A stretch of 37,721 bases of DNA from Chitinophaga pinensis (GTDB lineage: Bacteria; Bacteroidota; Bacteroidia; Flavobacteriales_D; Crocinitomicaceae), in assembly GCA_945902745.1 (NCBI GenBank), contig CAMDNE010000025.1, positions 1-37,721 on the forward strand, in the 5' to 3' direction. Made by a program: the position numbers and the translations under genes. Below, in pieces: positions 32,786 to 37,721 of this stretch (position 1 is its first letter; each line of letters starts with the position of its first letter). The notes under the pieces were generated by a model. That model ran no database searches. It was not told the DNA's origin and saw nothing but the letters and a program-made list of their open reading frames with translations.

Positions 32786-34090
32786 TTATTGAATAATATT
32801 AAGCAGTTCCACTTCAAAAATTAAAGTTGAGTTGGCGGGAATTCCAGAAGCCCCCTCTGGTCCGTAAGCTAATTCTGAAGGAATTGTGAATACTACTTTA
32901 TCGCCAACATTTATCAGAGCAATACCTTCGTCCCAACCTTTAATTACTTTGCCTTCACCAACAGTAAAAGAATAAGGAGTACCTCTTTTGTAGGAGCTCC
33001 CAAACTCCTTTCCATCTGTCAGCTTGCCGATGAAATGAACTGTTACTTTATCTCCTGCTTTTACACGTGTACCCTCACCAATTTCAGTAAACATGTATTG
33101 CAATCCCGACTTGGTGGTGTAGGTTTTATTCACTGTTACGTTTCTTTTTTTCTCAAAAGAGTTGTTTTTTTGAGTACTTTTTTTTGAAAAGGCATCAAGG
33201 TCTGTTATTTCTATAGTAGAAGTCTCTATTTTTGGTTTGTAAACTTTAGAATCCACTGCTGCCAAATTCAAATGATCCTTCATACTTACTATACTGTCCT
33301 TAACTTCAGGTGTTTCAACAAGAAAATAGGCTTTTTCATACATGGTAAGTGCCTCCTGCCAATTTCCTTGCTTCGCTAATAAATCTGCTTGGCTTTTTAA
33401 AGAAACATATTTATCATGTGTAGCGGGATCAATAGTTTCATCTGTATTCTCATTGCTAAATGCGAAAAAGAGAATTACAATAACAATTATGCCGCTTACA
33501 ATAGAAACAGGTAAAATCCATTTTTTCTTTGAAGCTGAACTATCTTTTGAAATTTGTTGAGTTGTTGGTGTGGTTTTTACAATCGGTGCAGTTACAAAAA
33601 TATGATCTTTAAGAAGCTTGTTTGCTGAATTACATTCTATAATAGCTTCTTCATATCCTTTTTTTATTGATGTTGTAGCGGCGTTATCTCTCCCATTTTC
33701 AAAACCAGATACTTTAGTTTTAAATGCTTTATCCAACTCTTTAGCTCTGAATTTCTCACCCAACCCTAAAATTTGAAGTGCTTTTTCTTTAGACATTTCA
33801 GCTTGATTAGAAACAGATGATTTAGCGCTTTTTTCTGTTTCAACAACCTCAGATACGCTAATTCCAGGAAGTTCTTGCGTGTTGCTTTCCAGGTTTTCTC
33901 CACCTAAAACTTCAAATGCTGCCGCGAGTTCTTCCAATTTTTTCTGGTACATCTTCCGTTGGTGCTCTGTTGGTGCATTGGTAATACGCATTTGGAACTC
34001 ATTGTAGAATTCTTGGTATTGTGTATTAATCTCTGAAGATGTTGCTCCTTCTTCGAGCTCAAGTTTGGATAATGCTTCTGTTTTATTCAT
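32786..34090 (-). CDS. J-like/TM/TPR protein with C-terminal FKBP prolyl isomerase
   Basis: A 434-residue protein from the ATG at 34088-34090. Two J-like segments lie at about 1-65 and 88-165 (E-A-L-S-K-L-E-L-E-E-G-A, then K-A-L-Q-I-L-G-L-G-E-K); neither has His-Pro-Asp. A membrane helix follows at about 190-210 (I-L-P-V-S-I-V-S-G-I-I-V-I-V-I-L-F-F-A-F), then a TPR-like unit (Y-V-S-L-K-S-Q-A-D-L-L-A-K-Q-G-N-W-Q-E-A-L). Residues 320-434 are an FKBP domain (V-H-F-I-G-K-L-T-D-G-K-E-F, then V-I-K-G-W-D-E-G, then P-S-E-L-A-Y-G, then L-I-F-E-V-E-L). The domain should sit outside the cytoplasm. Its start is 2 bp after the stop of the upstream paralogue, so the genes are translationally coupled. Confidence 0.9.
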   Translation of the reverse strand: MNKTEALSKLELEEGATSSEINTQYQEFYNEFQMRITNAPTEHQRKMYQKKLEELAAAFEVLGGENLESNTQELPGISVSEVVETEKSAKSSVSNQAEMSKEKALQILGLGEKFRAKELDKAFKTKVSGFENGRDNAATTSIKKGYEEAIIECNSANKLLKDHIFVTAPIVKTTPTTQQISKDSSASKKKWILPVSIVSGIIVIVILFFAFSNENTDETIDPATHDKYVSLKSQADLLAKQGNWQEALTMYEKAYFLVETPEVKDSIVSMKDHLNLAAVDSKVYKPKIETSTIEITDLDAFSKKSTQKNNSFEKKRNVTVNKTYTTKSGLQYMFTEIGEGTRVKAGDKVTVHFIGKLTDGKEFGSSYKRGTPYSFTVGEGKVIKGWDEGIALINVGDKVVFTIPSELAYGPEGASGIPANSTLIFEVELLNIIQ

Positions 34091-34092
34091 AA

Positions 34093-35481
34093 TTATGGGC
34101 AATCTTTAATGCAATTTCCTTTTTTATCAATATGTATATATTTGTAATTTCCAAGATCAACTTTAGCTAGGCCATCTTCATAGTCATAAGCCCAAGTGTA
34201 CATTAAAGGAATAACAACTTTCCCATTTTTATTAACAAATCCCCATTTTTCATTTAATTTAACTCGAGCCAAGTCTTCGTGAAATTCCATTCCCCTAGAA
34301 AAAAAATTATCAAAATCATATACTAAAGGAACGACAACTTCTCCTTTGGTATTTATGAATCCACATTTATTATTTATACAAACATAAGCCAATCCATTAT
34401 CAAAAGCGTATGCCTCATTATACTTAAAAGGTATGACAATTTCACCAGCTTTATTAACATAACCGTAATTATAATCTTCTGTATGTACTTTTCTTAACCC
34501 GTTAATATATGGTTCACTATATAGAGATGAATATTCAATTTTAGGTTGTTTATTTGTGGTATTAGATTTTTCTTCAAACTCTTTTTTCTTACCGTTATTT
34601 GAAGCTTCTTTTTGTTGATCAACAACGGTTTTTATTTTATTTGACGTTAAACGTAATTGATTCCCCATACTTGCAATACTGTCTTTAACATCAGGTGTTT
34701 CAACAAGCGAAAACGCTTTTTCATATTTGGAAAGTGCCTCTGCCCAATTTCCTTGCTTCGCTAATAAATCTGCTTGGCTTTTTAAAGAAACATATTTATC
34801 ATGTGTAGCGGGATCGATGTGTTCATCTGTGTTTGAACTCCCATTCACAAATGCAAAAAAGATAATTACAACGATTATTACCCCACTTACAATTGAAACT
34901 GGCAAACCCCATTTTTTCTTTGTAGCTGAATTATCCTTTGAAGTCTGAATAGATGGCCTTGCATCTTTCACTATAGGTGGAGCGATGAATATATAATCTT
35001 TAAGCAAATTATAAGCAGAATTACATTCTATTATAGCTTCTTCATATGCATTTAGTATTGAGTCGTTGATAGCATTATCCCTTCCTGTTTCACAAGTTGA
35101 AACTTTGGTTTGAAAAGCATTTTCTAATTCTTTAGATGTGAATTTCTCGCCCATCCCTAAAATCTGAAGTGCTTTTTCTTTAGACATTGTCAATTGGCTT
35201 GAAACTTTCAATTTAACATGTTTTTCTGTCTCTACATTCTCAGATTCAGAAATTCCAGGTAATTCTTGTGTATTACTTTCTGCATTTTCACCACCCAAAA
35301 CTTTAAACGCTTCTGATAGTTCTTCCAATTTTTTCTGATACAACTTTCGTTGGTGCTCCGTTGGTGCATTGGTAATGCGCATTTGGAACTCATTATAGAA
35401 TTCTTTGTATTGCGTATTAATCTCTGAAGATGTTGCACCTTCTTCGATTTCTAATTTTGATAATGCTTCGTCGTGGGTCAT
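34093..35481 (-). CDS. J-like/TM/TPR protein with C-terminal WG repeats
   Basis: A 462-residue protein from the ATG at 35479-35481 (M-T-H-D-E-A-L-S-K-L-E); the upstream in-frame start at 35595 adds 38 residues not found in paralogues. The N-terminal 250 residues match the FKBP paralogue: two J-like segments without His-Pro-Asp, a membrane helix (L-P-V-S-I-V-S-G-V-I-I-V-V-I-I-F-F-A-F) and a TPR-like unit. After a Lys/Asn-rich linker the C-terminal 130 residues are four WG-type repeats (Y-G-Y-V-N-K-A-G-E-I-V-I-P, then C-G-F-I-N-T-K-G-E-V-V-V-P, then W-G-F-V-N-K-N-G-K-V-V-I-P, then a weaker one). WG repeats form beta-propeller-like binding surfaces. It is the middle gene of the array. Confidence 0.9.
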   Translation of the reverse strand: MTHDEALSKLEIEEGATSSEINTQYKEFYNEFQMRITNAPTEHQRKLYQKKLEELSEAFKVLGGENAESNTQELPGISESENVETEKHVKLKVSSQLTMSKEKALQILGMGEKFTSKELENAFQTKVSTCETGRDNAINDSILNAYEEAIIECNSAYNLLKDYIFIAPPIVKDARPSIQTSKDNSATKKKWGLPVSIVSGVIIVVIIFFAFVNGSSNTDEHIDPATHDKYVSLKSQADLLAKQGNWAEALSKYEKAFSLVETPDVKDSIASMGNQLRLTSNKIKTVVDQQKEASNNGKKKEFEEKSNTTNKQPKIEYSSLYSEPYINGLRKVHTEDYNYGYVNKAGEIVIPFKYNEAYAFDNGLAYVCINNKCGFINTKGEVVVPLVYDFDNFFSRGMEFHEDLARVKLNEKWGFVNKNGKVVIPLMYTWAYDYEDGLAKVDLGNYKYIHIDKKGNCIKDCP

Positions 35482-35566
35482 TGGGCTTGGTATTGATCGG
35501 ATAAAAGTATTTAATTTTAACGAACGTATAACGATTTGGTTTGGTACTGTAACTTTGGAGAAATCG

Positions 35567-35586
35567 ACCGCTCCGCGGTTAACCGC
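35567..35586. promoter_or_regulatory. GC-rich palindrome just past the DUF1566 gene with the variable end
   Basis: GCGGTTAACCGC (35575-35586) is a perfect 12-bp palindrome that can also form a four-base-loop hairpin; overlapping it, ACCGC-TCC-GCGGT (35567-35579) forms another. It lies 35 bp past the stop codon (35621-35623), in the place where diversity-generating retroelements carry a hairpin after the variable region. No T run follows, so it is not a standard terminator. Confidence 0.5.
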
Positions 35587-35620
35587 CCATATCAATTAAA
35601 ATAGTTAAATGGTTAAATGG

Positions 35621-36931
35621 TTAAAAAGCCCGAACTGCACGAACATAGTACGTGATGGACTTAAAGTCGCCGAACTGGGAACCAGTGCTGAAATTCTGGT
35701 CCCACGCGTTGCCGTTGCCGTACTCCGTACTACTCCAATAGTAGTTATTAGCAAAGCCGCCAACATTACCTATGCTTGATCCTTGCCCAATATTTATGTA
35801 CATTGAGTTCAATTGATCTTTAGACGGTAAATACCAGTCTGAATAGCCGTTTAATGTTAAGTTTGGGCATGCTGATTTCGCCTCTTCCCACTTAAATTCA
35901 CCTTGATCTTTTGGCGCACAAACCAAACCATGTTCACCACTTGCATCAATTTTAAAAACTATTCCTCCCGCGTAATTGTCTCCAATTTTAATCCGTTTAC
36001 TTTCTTTTTCCTTTGGTAAACGTTCAGTCTCTTTCAAGGTATTTTCACTTGCCACAGGTTCTTTTCTAGCATTAGAAACTTCTTTTTCTTTTAACACCAA
36101 AAGCAATTGATTTTTCATGCTTACTATACTGTCTTTCACTTCGGAGGTCTCGGCAAGAAGAAAAACTGCTTCATATTTATCAACCGCGTCTTTCCAATTT
36201 CCCAGTTTAGCCAATAAATCTGCTTCAGCTTTTAGTTTTACATATTCAATATTCGCAGTGGAATCAGTAATTTCATCTGTTTTTGAATTCATATTTGAGA
36301 AGGCAAAAAAGAGAATGACTACAATTGTTACCCCGCTTAAAATTGAAACAGGTAAAACCCACTTCCTCTTTGATTTGGAAGGATCCTTTGAAACTTGTGG
36401 AGTTGTCGGTGTGGTTTTTAAAACTGGTGCAGGTACAAAAACAAACAGTTTTAATAAGGCATGAGCAGCGTTACATTCTAACAACGACTCTGTATAAGCA
36501 CTTCGAATTACATCATTCATTGCATTGTCACGACCAGTTTCACAGGATGAAACTTTGCTTCTAAAAGCACTCTCCAACTCCTTAGCTGTGAATATCTCAC
36601 CTAGTCCCAAAATCTGAAGTGCTTTTTGTTTAGACATTTCAGCTTGATTAGAAGCAGATGATTTAGCGCGATTTTCTGTTTCAACAACCTCAGATTCGGC
36701 AATTCCAGGTAATTCTTGCGTGTTACTTTCCGGATTTTCTCCTCCTAAAACTTCAAAGGCTGCCGCGAGTTCTTCCAATTTTTTCTGATACAACTTTCGC
36801 TGGTGTTCTGTTGGTGCATTGGTAATACGCATTTGGAACTCGTTGTAGAATTCTTGGTATTGCGTATTAATCTCTGAAGATGTTGCTCCTTGTTCGAGCT
36901 CAAGTTTGGATAATGCTTCGTCGTGGGTCAT
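35621..36931 (-). CDS. J-like/TM/TPR protein with C-terminal DUF1566 (C-type-lectin-like) domain
   Basis: A 436-residue protein. The N-terminal 270 residues repeat the family plan: J-like segments at about 1-65 and 86-165, a membrane helix near 190-212 (L-P-V-S-I-L-S-G-V-T-I-V-V-I-L-F-F-A-F) and a TPR-like unit. The C-terminal 125 residues are a DUF1566 domain: G-G-I-V-F-K-I-D, H-G-L-V-C-A-P-K-D, G-Y-S-D-W-Y-L-P-S-K-D-Q-L, Y-Y-W-S-S-T-E-Y and the end Y-V-R-A-V-R-A-F. DUF1566 is a lectin-like fold and a known target of diversity-generating retroelements. The last 35 codons have the marks of such a variable region (see the separate entry). Stop codon region 35604-35623 has three GTTAAAT-type repeats. 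Confidence 0.92.
   Translation of the reverse strand: MTHDEALSKLELEQGATSSEINTQYQEFYNEFQMRITNAPTEHQRKLYQKKLEELAAAFEVLGGENPESNTQELPGIAESEVVETENRAKSSASNQAEMSKQKALQILGLGEIFTAKELESAFRSKVSSCETGRDNAMNDVIRSAYTESLLECNAAHALLKLFVFVPAPVLKTTPTTPQVSKDPSKSKRKWVLPVSILSGVTIVVILFFAFSNMNSKTDEITDSTANIEYVKLKAEADLLAKLGNWKDAVDKYEAVFLLAETSEVKDSIVSMKNQLLLVLKEKEVSNARKEPVASENTLKETERLPKEKESKRIKIGDNYAGGIVFKIDASGEHGLVCAPKDQGEFKWEEAKSACPNLTLNGYSDWYLPSKDQLNSMYINIGQGSSIGNVGGFANNYYWSSTEYGNGNAWDQNFSTGSQFGDFKSITYYVRAVRAF
35642..35746 (-). other. candidate diversity-generating-retroelement variable region
   Basis: In the last 35 codons about 16 codons end in C at positions that vary against the paralogue (TAC, ATC, TCC, GAC, GGC, TTC, TCC, AGC, GAC, AAC, GGC, AAC, GGC, TAC, TAC, AAC). 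This is the product expected from AAC template codons mutated at both adenines. The framework codons keep the genome's mixed third base. G+C is about 50%, against about one third around it. The segment ends at G-T-T-C-G-T-G-C-A-G-T-T-C-G-G-G-C-T and stop, as initiation-of-homing sequences do. Confidence 0.6.
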
Positions 36932-37049
36932 TGAGTTGGTGTTAATTGGATAAAGGTACTTGATAATGTCGAAATTTATTCATTTTAGTTTGGGCAAAAT
37001 TGTGAAAAAAATGACCATTTATTTCGTTAAACGAGTTTTCGATTAACAT

Positions 37050-37721
37050 CTAAAATGCCCGGATTGCACGAGCAGAATATTCGTACCACTGATTGTAGCT
37101 AGTTTTGATTCCATTGTTAAAATTCAATTGCCATGCATTGCTGTTACCAACCTCCGAAGAACTCCAATAGCCACTTTCAGCAAAACCACCAACATTACCT
37201 ATACTAGATCCTTGTCCAACGTTATCACACATTAAAATCAATTCATCAAAAGAAGGCAAATACCAATCTGAAAATCCATTTAAATTTAAATTTTGACAAG
37301 ATGTTTTTGCCTCCTTAAACATATACAAACCTCTTTGATCTTTTGGTGCGCAAACCAAACCATGTATTCCCTTTGCGTCAATTTTAAAGACTATACCACC
37401 TTCGTACACATCCCCAATTTTGATGCGTTTACTTTCAGCTTCCTTTTCTCTTTCTGCATTTAACAAATGATTCTTCATACTTAATATGCTATCATTAACG
37501 TCAGATGTTTTATCAAGGGTATGTGCTTTATTATATTTGGAAAGTGCCTCTACCCAATTTCCTTGCTTAGCTAATAAATCTGCTTGGCTTTTTAAAGAAA
37601 CATATTTATCATGTGTAGCGGGATCGATGTGTTCATCTGTGTTTGAACTCCCATTCCCAAATGCAAAAAAGAGAATTAATACTATTATTACCCCACTTAC
37701 AATTGAAACAGGTAAAACCCA
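37050..37721 (-). CDS. J-like/TM/TPR-DUF1566 paralogue, 5' part cut off by the window edge
   Basis: The frame is open from the window edge to the stop at 37050-37052 (223 residues seen); an internal ATG at 37478 is not the true start. Visible parts are the membrane helix (W-V-L-P-V-S-I-V-S-G-V-I-I-V-L-I-L-F-F-A-F), the TPR-like unit (Y-V-S-L-K-S-Q-A-D-L-L-A-K-Q-G-N-W-V-E-A-L) and a DUF1566 domain of the same length as that of the gene at 35621. It ends S-A-R-A-I-R-A-F. Between the two, differences cluster in the last 45 residues. This copy's end has normal AT-rich codons and no GC-rich palindrome downstream, so it is probably not an active diversification target. The 118-bp spacer to the next gene shows nothing else. 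Confidence 0.9.
   Translation of the reverse strand, partial: WVLPVSIVSGVIIVLILFFAFGNGSSNTDEHIDPATHDKYVSLKSQADLLAKQGNWVEALSKYNKAHTLDKTSDVNDSILSMKNHLLNAEREKEAESKRIKIGDVYEGGIVFKIDAKGIHGLVCAPKDQRGLYMFKEAKTSCQNLNLNGFSDWYLPSFDELILMCDNVGQGSSIGNVGGFAESGYWSSSEVGNSNAWQLNFNNGIKTSYNQWYEYSARAIRAF

Noticed and set aside
35482-35620. Template repeat for the variable region
   Set aside because: No stretch resembling the variable end with AAC codons is present in this spacer or in the spacer at 36932-37049.
32786-36931. True DnaJ co-chaperones
   Set aside because: All J-like segments lack the His-Pro-Asp triad needed to stimulate Hsp70 ATPase, so I call them degenerate.
37050-37180. Second active retroelement variable region
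   Set aside because: Same domain and length, but codons are mixed and AT-ending, G+C is closer to normal and there is no palindrome after the stop.

Overview
The window is AT-rich DNA (roughly one third G+C by eye) from a member of the Bacteroidota, most likely the Flavobacteriales. Evidence: promoters of the TAnnTTTG type, an IntDOT-like tyrosine recombinase without the first catalytic arginine, a conserved Bacteroidota family starting MARQSGL, and WG-repeat, DUF1566 and thioredoxin-fold proteins with typical signal peptides. I cannot name the species.

Left half (about 530 to 20500): a probable integrative element of about 20 kb. A 20-bp sequence at 529-548 recurs exactly at 20479-20498, and the integrase gene lies just inside the left copy. 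Inside come element-type genes (713-codon unknown, small HTH, winged-helix-like), then a type I restriction-modification locus (hsdM, hsdS, hsdR) with a DUF3800 gene and a possible barnase/colicin-like nuclease gene between hsdS and hsdR. Further right are a secreted DNA/RNA endonuclease, a gene-free stretch of unusual composition with inverted repeats, an excisionase-like HTH, a GmrSD-type (DUF262/DUF1524) type IV restriction gene in a cassette-like setting, and a three-gene cluster headed by the MARQ-family gene. The left flank (1-606) holds a diverged copy of the same right-end layout (MARQ gene, about 360 bp spacer, promoter, 20-bp repeat, terminator), which suggests elements stacked in tandem or a duplicated module containing a small RNA.

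Right half (20.7 kb onward): the most unusual part. It holds a small membrane protein with a J-like N-terminus, a 713-residue protein of 14-residue HEQEALTAMTDAQA-type repeats, a roughly 1048-residue protein made almost wholly of 9-residue HGVYTAEEI-type repeats (part with a 45-residue higher-order period) followed by a small co-transcribed gene, a divergent pair coding for a coiled-coil membrane protein and a short Hsp70 (DnaK-like) protein, and an exported thioredoxin-fold protein.

Right end: a head-to-tail array of at least four paralogues. Each complete copy has two degenerate J-like domains, one transmembrane helix and a TPR-like segment, followed by a different C-terminal module: FKBP prolyl isomerase, WG repeats, or DUF1566 (twice). 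An orphan, decayed Sel1-repeat tail sits downstream. The end of one DUF1566 gene (about 35642-35746) has the pattern expected of a diversity-generating-retroelement variable region: a dense run of NNC codons, about 50% G+C, and a GC-rich palindrome just past the stop. No reverse transcriptase or template repeat is in the window.

Working hypothesis: 20.7-37.7 kb encodes a membrane-anchored, chaperone-linked system (Hsp70, J-like adaptors, FKBP, thioredoxin) with giant repeat proteins and exchangeable or diversified binding modules. Gene families and layout are read from sequence; the joint function is inference.
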